A DNA stretch of 64,000 nucleotides from Cellulomonas sp. NS3. GTDB taxonomy: Bacteria; Actinomycetota; Actinomycetes; Actinomycetales; Cellulomonadaceae. A model generated the notes under the pieces. That model did not search any database. It saw only the letters and a list, made by a program, of their open reading frames with translations, and was not told the DNA's origin. The translations under genes and the position numbers were made by a program. Positions 36,278-44,065 of this stretch are shown here, piece after piece. The stretch lies in contig NZ_CP103289.1 in assembly GCF_024757985.1 (NCBI RefSeq), positions 3,720,001-3,784,000 on the forward strand, given 5' to 3'. Positions within the stretch are counted from its first letter, which is position 1. Each line of letters starts with the position of its first letter.

Positions 36278-36331
36278 TGTGGTGCTGGTGCGGGCTGCGC
36301 GGAGGATCACCCCGCGGGGTCAGCCCTCAGG

Positions 36332-37546
36332 TCACCGCAGGAGCGAGAGCACGCCCTGGGGGATCTGGTTGGCCTGCGCGAGCATCGACGTGCCGGCCTG
36401 CGAGAGGATCTGGGCCCGCGTGAACGAGACCATCTCCGACGCCATGTCGGTGTCGCGGATGCGGCTCTCCGACGCGGACAGGTTCTCGACCGCCACGTTC
36501 ACGTTCTTGATCGTGTGCTCGAAGCGGTTCTGAAGCGCACCGAGACCGGCACGCGCCGTCGAAACCGTCTTGATCTGCTCGTCGATCTTCTTGATCGACT
36601 CCTGCGCGTTCGCGGCGGAGTCGAACGCGAGACCGGCGGGCACCGTGGCGCCCTCGGCGCCAGCGGCGAGGCCGGCACCCGGAGTGGTGTTGCCGGCGGT
36701 GGTCAGCGTGCCGCCGTCGATCGCACGCACGACGATCCCGGTACCGGCGCCGTTCGCGTCCTTCGTGACCGAGACGGTGAAGCTCGACGCGAAGTTGGCG
36801 TCCGCGCGCAGCGCGCCCGCCAGCTCCTCGACGCTCTGGAAGCCCGTCGCGTTCGACGTGCCACCGATCTGGTCCTTCAGGGTGCCGGTCGTCACCGTGG
36901 TGGTGACACCGTTCTTCGTCGAGGAGAACGTCTTGGCGGTGGTGTCGACCGCCGCGAGGTTCGAGGCCAGGGCGAAGCTCGTGCCGCTGGAGGACGTCCC
37001 CGTGAGCGTGAGGTTGTCCTTGATCGCCTTGACGTTGGCGCCGTTCAGGTCGACGGTGATCTGGCTGTTGACGTCGCCGTCCGCCCCGACCTGGAACTTG
37101 AGCTGACCCGAGCCACCGCCGGCGGAGCCGTCGAGAAGCTTGGTGCCGTTGAAGTTCGTGGACTCGGCGATGCGGCCGAGCTCGGCGACGAGGCTGTCGG
37201 ACTCCGTCTTGATGTTGTTGCGCGCCTCGGTGTTGTTCGAGTCGTTACCGGCCTGGACGGCCAGGTCACGCACACGCTGCAGGATCGCGTGCGTCTCCGT
37301 GAGCGCGCCTTCCGCGGTCTGCACGACCGAGATGCCGTCCTGCGCGTTGCGAGCCGCAACCTTCAGGCCGCCGACCTGCGAGCGCAGGCCCTCGGAGATC
37401 GCGAGACCGGCCGCGTCGTCCGCCGCACGGTTGATGCGGAAGCCCGACGACAGCTTCTCGAGCGACTTGGAGAGGTCGTTCTGGGTGTTGCTGAGGTTGC
37501 GGTACGAGTTAACGGCCGCGATGTTCTGGTTGATCGAGAGACCCAT
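36332..37546 (-). CDS. fliC: Flagellin FliC, 404 aa
   Basis: Filament subunit. The conserved N-terminal D0/D1 domain (MGLSINQNIAAVNSYRNLSN, SLEKLSSGFRINRAADDAAG, LAISEGLRSQVGGLKVAARN) and C-terminal domain (NRFEHTIKNVNVAVENLSAS, ESRIRDTDMASEMVSFTRAQ, LAQANQIPQGVLSLLR) are complete. The variable middle (about 180-315) is Ala/Thr/Gly-rich. The gene has its own FliA-type promoter (37604-37631), a leader with a CsrA-like hairpin, a strong ribosome binding site (AAGGAGGAG, 8 bases before ATG) and a strong terminator. It is the only flagellin gene in the window. Confidence 0.98.
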   Translation of the reverse strand: MGLSINQNIAAVNSYRNLSNTQNDLSKSLEKLSSGFRINRAADDAAGLAISEGLRSQVGGLKVAARNAQDGISVVQTAEGALTETHAILQRVRDLAVQAGNDSNNTEARNNIKTESDSLVAELGRIAESTNFNGTKLLDGSAGGGSGQLKFQVGADGDVNSQITVDLNGANVKAIKDNLTLTGTSSSGTSFALASNLAAVDTTAKTFSSTKNGVTTTVTTGTLKDQIGGTSNATGFQSVEELAGALRADANFASSFTVSVTKDANGAGTGIVVRAIDGGTLTTAGNTTPGAGLAAGAEGATVPAGLAFDSAANAQESIKKIDEQIKTVSTARAGLGALQNRFEHTIKNVNVAVENLSASESRIRDTDMASEMVSFTRAQILSQAGTSMLAQANQIPQGVLSLLR

Positions 37547-37579
37547 GATGGAACTCCTCCTTGATTCGGGTCGAGATGC

Positions 37580-37595
37580 TGGCCGTCCATGGCCA
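37580..37595 (-). promoter_or_regulatory. CsrA-type hairpin at the start of the fliC leader
   Basis: On the minus strand TGGCC and GGCCA pair around the six-base loop ATGGAC, which exposes AUGGA, a match to the ANGGA core of CsrA sites. It lies within a few bases of the predicted transcription start. A second GGA pair falls in the ribosome binding site (37555-37560). This two-site layout is like that of the Bacillus hag leader, where CsrA blocks ribosome entry. Binding is inferred. Confidence 0.55.
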
Positions 37596-37603
37596 CACCG
37601 TGC

Positions 37604-37631
37604 TCATCGGGGGCCCTCCCCCGCTGATGAG
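37604..37631 (-). promoter_or_regulatory. FliA-type promoter for fliC
   Basis: On the minus strand this reads CTCA, 16 bases, CCCGATGA. It is 58 bases upstream of the ATG and lies just after the fliA terminator. As flagellin is the classic FliA target, this site anchors the assignment of the shared motif. Confidence 0.8.
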
Positions 37632-37645
37632 AAGTTCGGAAAAGA

Positions 37646-37695
37646 AGATCCCCCGTTCACCCTCTCGGCCCAGCGGCCGGGTGAACGGGGGATCT
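37646..37695 (-). terminator. Rho-independent terminator of fliA
   Basis: A perfect 17-bp stem: AGATCCCCCGTTCACCC (37646-37662) with its complement (37679-37695). The 16-base loop has an inner GGCC pair. On the minus strand the stem is followed by a pyrimidine-rich run (TCTTTTCC), the closest to a classic U-tract in the window. It starts 55 bases after the fliA stop and insulates the fliC promoter. Confidence 0.9.
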
Positions 37696-37749
37696 CGTCG
37701 TGCAGGTCAGAGCCGTGACAACCGCAGACCTGCGGGTCGTACGGGCGGG

Positions 37750-38628
37750 TCAGGAGGCGGTGCTGAGCGAGCGCTGCTCGGCGGAGACGCTGGGGCGCTG
37801 CGTCGGGACGGACGGGCTGAGCGTGACGCCGGCGGCCGAGGCCCCCATGGCGGCACGCGCGGCGACAGCGGCGAAGTAGCCCTGGCGGCGACGCTCGGCG
37901 ACGCCGTCCGGACGCTCGGCGGCCGGCACCAGGTCGGGGTCGAGGCTCGCGTTGAGCCCGTCGCGCAGCAGGCCGAGGGCCTCGGTGCGCAGCTGGCTGA
38001 TGCGGGACTGGGTGACGCCCAGCTCCTCGGCGAGCTCGGAGACGGGGCGGTCGTGGAAGAAGAGCTGCTCGACGACGACGCGCAGGCGCTCGGGGAGCGT
38101 GTCGACGCCGGCACGCAGGTAGCGCAGGCGCTCGTTCGTGAGGAGCGACTCCTCGGGGCCGGGCGACTTGTCGCTCACGAGCTCCGCGATCGGGTTGACC
38201 GTGGAGTCGATGCTGAGCACGCGGCGCTCGGCGTCCTGGCGGGCCTGGTCGACGCTCGCGACGTCGGTGCCGAGCGCGGAGGCGAGCTCCTCGCGGTTCG
38301 GGGTGCGCCCGAGCGTCGCGGTGAGGCGCTCGCTCGTGCTGGCGAGCTCACGGGCACGGTGGCGTGCGCCGCGGGTCGCCCAGTCCATGGAGCGCAGCTC
38401 GTCGAGCAGCGCGCCGCGGATGCGCAGCGCGGCGTAGCGGGCGAAGGGAACGCCGGTGGTCGGGTCGTAGGCCCGGGCGGCGAGGACGAGCGCGAGGTGG
38501 CCGGCGGACGCCAGGTCGTCGCGGCTGACGGTCGGGGGGACGCGCATGAGTACTTCGGAGACCTGGTAGCCGACGAGGGCCAGGTTCGCGACGACGAGCT
38601 CGTCCGTGGGGTGTCCAGTGGTTGTCAC
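37750..38628 (-). CDS. fliA: Flagellar sigma factor FliA (WhiG/SigD type), 292 aa
   Basis: Alternative sigma factor of the sigma-28 group. Region 2 is seen in LALVGYQVSEVLMRVPPTVS, RDDLASAGHLALVLAARAYD and FARYAALRIRGALLDELRSM; region 3 in LASTSERLTATLGRTPNREE; region 4 with its helix-turn-helix in PVSELAEELGVTQSRISQLR. A tail of about 55 residues follows. I start at GTG 38628, which keeps region 2.1 whole; the ribosome binding site is weak, and an upstream start in the same frame (to 38802) cannot be excluded. No FliA-type promoter is seen before it, so it is probably controlled by another factor. No flgM-like anti-sigma gene is visible. Confidence 0.93.
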   Translation of the reverse strand: MTTTGHPTDELVVANLALVGYQVSEVLMRVPPTVSRDDLASAGHLALVLAARAYDPTTGVPFARYAALRIRGALLDELRSMDWATRGARHRARELASTSERLTATLGRTPNREELASALGTDVASVDQARQDAERRVLSIDSTVNPIAELVSDKSPGPEESLLTNERLRYLRAGVDTLPERLRVVVEQLFFHDRPVSELAEELGVTQSRISQLRTEALGLLRDGLNASLDPDLVPAAERPDGVAERRRQGYFAAVAARAAMGASAAGVTLSPSVPTQRPSVSAEQRSLSTAS

Positions 38629-39089
38629 CTCACGTATTTCGGGGTCCTGGAGCCCTGGCTTGAGCCCGTGTGAGCGCTCAACTGGGGGCACCGAGGCAAC
38701 CGTCGAGAACGAACCGGACGATGTGGGTGAGCGAATCGCCCATCGCCACCCATAGGTTTCACGCTGCGCCATCCGAGTGTGACTCAGATCACATCCCGAC
38801 ATCCCTCAAGGACCCGGGTGAGGCCTCTGACCTGGACGGACGTCCAGCGGCGACTCGCACCACATGCCCGCGATCGTCCGTTTCGCCGTCGCCCGGCCGG
38901 CCTCGCGCGCGCCCCCGCGAGAAGCAACGACGGCACCCGTGCGGGCGCACCGGGGTGCGGCCCCAGGCGGTCCACGAGAGATCGCGCCGGAATCGTCAGC
39001 ATCCGCGCGGGGCGACCGATAGAGGGGCCAGAAGCACCCGAACCCCCGCGCCACGAGCGCACGAGAGACGAGAGAGGAGGCCCGCCCCC
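38629..39089. other. Divergent region between fliA and flgN
   Basis: 461 bases holding the unknown fliA promoter on one side and the flgN operon promoter (38995-39022) on the other. An inverted repeat TTGAGC/GCTCAA (38660-38665 with 38676-38681) lies just upstream of fliA and is a candidate operator. Composition is slightly less GC-rich between about 38735 and 38800. Frames running through here on both strands show no conserved content. Confidence 0.6.
38995..39022 (+). promoter_or_regulatory. FliA-type promoter for flgN-flgK-flgL-fliW
   Basis: GTCA, 16 bases, ACCGATAG on the plus strand, with the same spacing as the other sites. It lies about 68 bases before the flgN GTG start. Confidence 0.65.
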
Positions 39090-39575
39090 GTGGCCCTTGC
39101 ACGACTGTCCGACGTCCTGTGGAAGGAACGGCACCTCCTGGAGCTCCTGCTCTTCAAGCTCGAGGAGGAGCAGCTCGTCCTCACGAGCGGACGTACCCGG
39201 TGGCTCGGCCACGCGACCCGCGAGGTCGAGACGGTGCTCGAGCAGATCCGCGACGCCGAGCTCGGCCGCTCGGTCGAGGCCGACGAGGTCGCCGCCCTGC
39301 TCGGCATGGAGCCCGGCTCGAGCCTCCTCGAGATCTCCCAGCACGCCCCGCCGCCGTGGGACGAGCTGCTGCGCGCGCACCGCGACGCCTTCGTCACCCT
39401 GACCGCCGAGATCGGCCAGCTGGCCGACGGCAACCGCGAGCTCCTCGCGATGTCGCACCGCGCGACGCAGGAGACCCTCATGACGATGCAGGACACCGTC
39501 CAGACCTACGACGTACAGGGCATGGCCAGCACTCCTCACGACCGCAGCGCCCAGCTGCTCGACCGGTCGTTCTGA
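39090..39575 (+). CDS. flgN: FlgN-like export chaperone, 161 aa
   Basis: Predicted chaperone for the hook-filament junction proteins FlgK and FlgL. It is mostly helical: LARLSDVLWKERHLLELLLF, KLEEEQLVLTSGRTRWLGHA, and a C-terminal helix HRATQETLMTMQDTVQTYDV. This is the usual FlgN pattern with low sequence identity. Its place directly before flgK supports the call. Start: GTG at 39090 with GGAGG nine bases upstream; the longer frame upstream would cover the promoter. Ten bases separate it from flgK. Confidence 0.85.
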   Translation: MALARLSDVLWKERHLLELLLFKLEEEQLVLTSGRTRWLGHATREVETVLEQIRDAELGRSVEADEVAALLGMEPGSSLLEISQHAPPPWDELLRAHRDAFVTLTAEIGQLADGNRELLAMSHRATQETLMTMQDTVQTYDVQGMASTPHDRSAQLLDRSF

Positions 39576-39585
39576 AAGGGATCCC

Positions 39586-41019
39586 GTGAGCACCTTCTCC
39601 GGACTCGGCACCGCGCTGAGCTCGCTCATCGCCCAGCGTCAGGCTCTCGACGTCTCGGGCCAGAACGTGGCGAACGCCAACACCGTCGGCTACACGCGCC
39701 AGCGTGCCGCGATGTCCGCGCTGCCCGCGGCGAACGTCGCCTCGATGTTCTCGACGTCGGACGGCGTCGGGCTCGGCGTCAACGTCACGGGCGTCGCACG
39801 CCTCGGCGACGCGTTCCTCGACGCCCGCGTGCGCACCGAGACGGCCGGGGCCTCCTACCTCGCCGCGCAGTCCGCCGCGTACTCCCAGCTCGAGAAGAGC
39901 GTGGGCGAGCCCGCGACGACCGGCCTCGCCAAGCAGCTGACGAACCTCTGGGGCGCGTTCGGCGACGTCTCGAACACCCCCGACAAGGACTCCGCCCGGG
40001 CCGTGCTGCTCGAGACCGCGCAGGCCGTCGTCGACCGCGTCGCGTCCCTCTACGACGCCGCCGAGTCGCAGTGGTCCCACGCGCGCACCACGACCGTCGG
40101 GCTCGTCGACCAGGTCAACACGACGGCCGCGAACGTCGCCGACCTCAACTCGCGCATCCTCGCGATCACCAACTCCGGCGCGGCCGCGAACGAGCTGCTC
40201 GACCAGCGCGACCAGCTCGTCGTCCAGCTCTCCGGCCTCGTCGGCGCGACGACCCGCACGCGCCCCGACGGCCAGCTCGACGTCTACGTCGCGGGCAACA
40301 CGCTCGTCGACGGCGCGAAGGCCAAGTCGCTCGAGGTCACGGGCGCGACGACGTTCGCCCAGGCCACCGGCGGCGCCGCGGTCACGGTCGGCTGGGCCGG
40401 CAAGCCCGGCCTGTCCGTCGGGCTCGACGGCGGGCGCGTCGCGGGCCTGCTGTCCGTCACGGCTCCCCCGGGGACGCCGGCCGGCTCGGGCGGCATGCTC
40501 ACCGAGGCCGCGGCGTCGTACGACGCGCTCGCGACGCAGCTCGCGACCCAGGTCAACGCGCTGCACTCGACCGCGACCCGGGCCGACGGCACGACGGCCG
40601 GCGGCGCGTTCTTCGCGTTCGACGCCGGCAAGCCGGCGGCCCTGGGCCTGCGCGTCGCGATCACCGACCCCAGCCACGTCGCGGTGGGCAACCCCGCGAA
40701 GGGCCCGCTCGACGGCTCCGTGGGCGACGCGCTCGCGAAGCTCGGCACCGCCAAGGACGGCCCGGACGCCACGTGGAGCTCGACGGTCGTCAGCCTCGGG
40801 GTCAAGACCGCGAGCGCCGCGTCCCGCGCGAGCGTCGCCGAGGCCTCCCGGGCCGCCGCGGCGTCGCAGCAGCTCGCCCAGGCGAGCGTCGACACCGACG
40901 AGGAAGCCGTGAACATGCTCGCCTACCAGCGCGCGTACGAGGGGGCCGCCCGGGTCCTCACCGCCATCGACGAGATGCTCGACACACTCATCAACCGCAC
41001 CGGCGTGGTCGGGAGGTAG
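39586..41019 (+). CDS. flgK: Hook-filament junction protein FlgK, 477 aa
   Basis: First junction protein. N-terminal motif ALSSLIAQRQALDVSGQNVA, NANTVGYTRQRA; C-terminal motif VDTDEEAVNMLAYQRAYEGA, ARVLTAIDEMLDTLINRTGV. The middle is Ala/Thr/Gly-rich. It starts with GTG. The gap to flgL is 3 bases, with the flgL ribosome binding site (GGGAGG) overlapping the flgK end. Confidence 0.96.
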   Translation: MSTFSGLGTALSSLIAQRQALDVSGQNVANANTVGYTRQRAAMSALPAANVASMFSTSDGVGLGVNVTGVARLGDAFLDARVRTETAGASYLAAQSAAYSQLEKSVGEPATTGLAKQLTNLWGAFGDVSNTPDKDSARAVLLETAQAVVDRVASLYDAAESQWSHARTTTVGLVDQVNTTAANVADLNSRILAITNSGAAANELLDQRDQLVVQLSGLVGATTRTRPDGQLDVYVAGNTLVDGAKAKSLEVTGATTFAQATGGAAVTVGWAGKPGLSVGLDGGRVAGLLSVTAPPGTPAGSGGMLTEAAASYDALATQLATQVNALHSTATRADGTTAGGAFFAFDAGKPAALGLRVAITDPSHVAVGNPAKGPLDGSVGDALAKLGTAKDGPDATWSSTVVSLGVKTASAASRASVAEASRAAAASQQLAQASVDTDEEAVNMLAYQRAYEGAARVLTAIDEMLDTLINRTGVVGR

Positions 41020-41022
41020 CAC

Positions 41023-41904
41023 GTGATCAACCGCGTGACGCACCAGACGGTCCAGCGCTCGACGCTCGGGAACCTGCAGCAGAACCTGTCCACGATGGCG
41101 GACCTGCAGGCCAAGATGTCGAGCGGCAAGAACATCAACCTGCCCTCGGACGACCCCGCTGGGGCGTCCGACATGCTCCGCCTGCGGGGCGAGCAGCGCG
41201 CCCAGACGCAGTTCGCCCGCAACGCGGACGACGGCAACGGCTGGCTCACCACGGTCGACTCGGCGCTCACCTCGTCGCTGTCGACGATGCGCCGGGCCCG
41301 CGACCTCGTGGTCCAGGGCGGCAACGGCGGGCTCGGCGCCACGTCGCGCGAGGCCCTCGCCGCGGAGATCGACGGGCTGCGCGCGGCGCTGCTCGAGCAG
41401 GCCAACACGAGCTACCTCGGCCGCAGCGTCTTCGCCGGCACGTCCGACGCGGGCGTCGCGTTCACCGACGCCTACGCGTTCACCGGCACCCCGGGCTCGA
41501 GCGTCGAGCGGCGCGTCGCGGAGAACACCACCGTGCGCGTCGACGCCGACGGGGCCGCCGTCTACGGCGAGGGCGCCGGCTCGGTGTTCGCGCTCCTCGA
41601 GACGGTGTCCGCGACCCTGCGCTCGGGCGGTGACGTCACGGCGCACCTGACCGCGATCGACGCGCGCTTCGACGCGATGCTGACCCAGGTCTCGGGCGTC
41701 GGCGCACGCCAGAACCGGGTGCAGGACGCGCAGAGCACGCTGCTGGAGACCCAGCAGTCCACGAAGGCCCAGCTGTCCGCGATCGAGGACGTCGACCTCG
41801 CGGGCATCATCCTCGAGCTCCAGATGCAGGAGGTCGCCTACCAGGGCGCCCTCGGAGCGGCCGGCAAGGTCCTGCAGCCGACACTGATGGAGTTCCTGCG
41901 ATGA
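41023..41904 (+). CDS. flgL: Hook-filament junction protein FlgL, 293 aa
   Basis: Second junction protein, flagellin-like at both ends. N-terminal part: INRVTHQTVQRSTLGNLQQN, LSTMADLQAKMSSGKNINLP, SDDPAGASDMLRLRGEQRAQ. C-terminal part: NRVQDAQSTLLETQQSTKAQ, LSAIEDVDLAGIILELQMQE, VAYQGALGAAGKVLQPTLME. It starts with GTG at 41023 and overlaps fliW (ATGA). Confidence 0.96.
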   Translation: MINRVTHQTVQRSTLGNLQQNLSTMADLQAKMSSGKNINLPSDDPAGASDMLRLRGEQRAQTQFARNADDGNGWLTTVDSALTSSLSTMRRARDLVVQGGNGGLGATSREALAAEIDGLRAALLEQANTSYLGRSVFAGTSDAGVAFTDAYAFTGTPGSSVERRVAENTTVRVDADGAAVYGEGAGSVFALLETVSATLRSGGDVTAHLTAIDARFDAMLTQVSGVGARQNRVQDAQSTLLETQQSTKAQLSAIEDVDLAGIILELQMQEVAYQGALGAAGKVLQPTLMEFLR

Positions 41905-42338
41905 CCCAGACGACCGTCATGACAAATCACGCGACGCACCCGTTCACGGGCGTGCATGTCCCCACCACGCTGCACCTGCGCGAGCCCCTGCCGGGCCTGC
42001 CCGGGCACACCGAGTTCGACGTCACATCGCTCGACGACATCGGCGTCCTGCACGCGATCCGCTCGGTCCCTGCGGCCGGGGCGCAGCCCGTGCGCCTGTT
42101 CGTCGTCGTGCCGCAGCCGTTCTTCCCCGACTACGCCCCCGCGGTCTCCGCCGAGGCGGTCGCGGCGGTCGGTGCCCCGGCGGAGCGCCTCGTGCTGCTC
42201 GTCGTCGTGCACCCCGCCGACGGCCCGCACCCGGCGACCGCGAACCTGCTCGCCCCGCTCGTCGTCGACCCCGTCACGGGCGCCGCCGTCCAGAGCGTCG
42301 TCGACGAGGACTGGCCGCTGCGCGCACCGCTCGCCTGA
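41901..42338 (+). CDS. fliW: Flagellar assembly factor FliW, 145 aa
   Basis: In Bacillus FliW binds flagellin and CsrA, freeing flagellin mRNA when flagellin is exported. The beginning (LHLREPLPGLPGHTEFDV) resembles the FliW pattern of a central glycine-rich turn. The C-terminal part HPATANLLAPLVVDPVTGAA matches the family signature (NLLAPIVI-N type). It overlaps flgL by four bases. Its partner CsrA is encoded about 30 kb away in the same window. Confidence 0.9.
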   Translation: MTQTTVMTNHATHPFTGVHVPTTLHLREPLPGLPGHTEFDVTSLDDIGVLHAIRSVPAAGAQPVRLFVVVPQPFFPDYAPAVSAEAVAAVGAPAERLVLLVVVHPADGPHPATANLLAPLVVDPVTGAAVQSVVDEDWPLRAPLA

Positions 42339-42354
42339 GTCGCCCGATCGGCCC

Positions 42355-42382
42355 CTCACCGGGGACGGTCGTCTGCCGATAG
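42355..42382 (+). promoter_or_regulatory. FliA-type promoter for the EAL/HDOD gene
   Basis: CTCA, 16 bases, GCCGATAG: one of the two best matches in the window. It lies 40 bases before the ATG at 42422 and just after the fliW stop, so the gene has its own promoter in addition to any readthrough from flgN. Confidence 0.75.
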
Positions 42383-42421
42383 GCGGGGCGACACACCTCT
42401 CTCGATCCAGGAGAACAGTCC

Positions 42422-43645
42422 ATGAGCGTGATCGACGACCCGAGCACACCCGCGCGCGTGAGCGAGATCAGCGTGCTGCGGCAGCCCGTGGTCTACGTCG
42501 ACCGGTCCGTGTACGGCTACGCGGTCCGCGTCGCCGCGCTCGACCCCGCGGGCGAGGCCGTCCCGGAGCACGACATCGCCGGCTTCGCCGACGCCGAGTA
42601 CGCCCGCCTCGACCTCCCGCGCCTCGCCGGCGACCGCGTCGTGTTCCTGCGGGCGACGCCCCGCGTCCTGCGCGGCGAGGTCGGGCTCCTGCGGCCGCCG
42701 TCCGGCGTCGTCCTCGAGATCACCCCCGAGCTGACCCACCTGCCCGACGTCGGTGGGCTCGTCGCCGTCGCGCGCGAGCGCGGCCTCGGGATCGCGCTGG
42801 CCGACTACACCGGCACCGTGGCGCAGGACGCCCTGCTCGACCAGGCCGACTTCGTCAAGATCGACGTCGGCCGCGGCTACGACCGCCTCGCCATGCTCGT
42901 CGCCCGCGCCCAGGGCGCCGGGGTCCTCGTGATCGCCGAGCGCGCCGACACGCGCGAGCGCATCAAGGCCGGGCTCGACCTCGGCGTCGAGATGCTGCAG
43001 GGCCCCATGTTCGAGCGCGACCCCGAGACCGTGGGCCGCAGCTTCACCGCCGGCGAGCTCCAGTGCCTCGAGCTCCTCCAGCTCCTCACGCAGGACCACA
43101 TCGACCAGGCCGCGGTCGTCCGCACCGTCGGGACCGACCCCGAGCTCGTCATGCGTGTCCTGCACCTGGTCAACGCGAGCACGTTCGCGCTGCGCCGCAA
43201 GGTCGACTCGGTGCACCAGGCGGTCGTGCTCGTCGGCCCCCACCAGCTCTCCGCCGTCGCGATGGCGTCGCTGGTCGACGCCCAGCCGACGACGATCGGC
43301 CCGCTCTGGTCGATCCTCACGCGCGCCCTCTCGTGCCGGGCCGTGACGGGGGCCGACGCCGCGTACACGGTCGGGCTGCTGTCCGCCGTGGCCGCGCACC
43401 AGCGCATCGCGGTCGACGACCTCGTCGAGCGCACCGGTGTCTCGGCCGACGTGGCCGACGCCCTGCGCAGCTTCTCCGGCCCGTACGGACCCGCGCTCGC
43501 CGCCGTCCTCGCGCTCGAGGAGAACGACATCGAGGGCGTCCGGGCGACCGGCCTCGAGCCCTACGACGTCGCGCAGGCGTGCCTCGCGGTCGTCCCCGAG
43601 GCGCTCGCGACCGCGACGGCTCTCGCGGTCGCCGCACCGGCCTGA
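42422..43645 (+). CDS. Degenerate EAL + HDOD signalling protein, 407 aa
   Basis: YuxH-type two-domain protein. N-terminal EAL-like domain (about 15-200): QPVVYVDRSVYGYAVRVAAL replaces the usual ExLxR motif, so the key Glu is missing; GIALADYTGT has Ala in place of the first Asp of DD; FVKIDVGRGY, LVIAERADTRERIKAG and EMLQGPMFERD remain. I infer no c-di-GMP hydrolysis, perhaps binding only. C-terminal HDOD domain (about 205-405): LLQLLTQDHIDQAAVVRTVG, MRVLHLVNASTFALRRKVDS. A ribosome binding site (AGGAG) precedes the ATG. The FliA-type promoter ties it to motility. A second protein of this type is at 49107-50360. Confidence 0.88.
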   Translation: MSVIDDPSTPARVSEISVLRQPVVYVDRSVYGYAVRVAALDPAGEAVPEHDIAGFADAEYARLDLPRLAGDRVVFLRATPRVLRGEVGLLRPPSGVVLEITPELTHLPDVGGLVAVARERGLGIALADYTGTVAQDALLDQADFVKIDVGRGYDRLAMLVARAQGAGVLVIAERADTRERIKAGLDLGVEMLQGPMFERDPETVGRSFTAGELQCLELLQLLTQDHIDQAAVVRTVGTDPELVMRVLHLVNASTFALRRKVDSVHQAVVLVGPHQLSAVAMASLVDAQPTTIGPLWSILTRALSCRAVTGADAAYTVGLLSAVAAHQRIAVDDLVERTGVSADVADALRSFSGPYGPALAAVLALEENDIEGVRATGLEPYDVAQACLAVVPEALATATALAVAAPA

Positions 43646-43688
43646 CCCGCACCGGTCCGACCCGCACGGGCTCGACCGCGCCGGATGC

Positions 43689-43712
43689 CGTCGCGTGCTC
43701 TGCTGCGCGACG
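43689..43712 (+). terminator. Hairpin after the EAL/HDOD gene
   Basis: CGTCGCG (43689-43695) pairs with CGCGACG (43706-43712) around a ten-base loop, about 45 bases after the stop. It is a modest terminator candidate without a U-run, before the DUF2530 gene. Confidence 0.35.
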
Positions 43713-43775
43713 ACGCCGACCGCCGTGCCGCCGGGTGCGGGGCCCACGCCCTAGCGGACCCCGTAACCTGGGGCC

Positions 43776-44009
43776 GTGCCCTCGCTGCTCGAGCTCGTGC
43801 TCCACCCCGACCGTCGCAAGCCCGCGCCCGAGCCCGTCCCGGTGAGCCTCGGGCCGGCGTTCGTCGTCGGCAGCGCGACGTGGCTCGTCGCGCTCGCAAT
43901 CATGGTGCTGTGGCCGGGCGTCGAGGTGACGTCGACGGTCATCGCCACCTGCTTCGTGGGGGTCCTGCTCGGCGGCCTCGGCCTGCTCTGGTCCCGCCGC
44001 CAGCGCTAG
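43776..44009 (+). CDS. DUF2530 small membrane protein, 77 aa
   Basis: Short actinobacterial membrane protein of unknown function. Two hydrophobic segments (GPAFVVGSATWLVALAIMVL, about 26-45, and STVIATCFVGVLLGGLGLLW, about 52-72) and a terminal RRQR. The pattern matches the DUF2530 family from memory. It starts with GTG at 43776. The gene converges on the ATPase gene at 44066. Confidence 0.8.
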   Translation: MPSLLELVLHPDRRKPAPEPVPVSLGPAFVVGSATWLVALAIMVLWPGVEVTSTVIATCFVGVLLGGLGLLWSRRQR

Positions 44010-44065
44010 CGGCACCCGCTCCTCGACCGCCTCCGCACCCCGACCGGCCGGCCTGCCCGACCGCC

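Noticed and set aside
42341-42352. CCGATCGG near the fliW stop considered as an extra FliA -10 box
   Set aside because: No CTCA lies 16 bases upstream; the better element is at 42355-42382.
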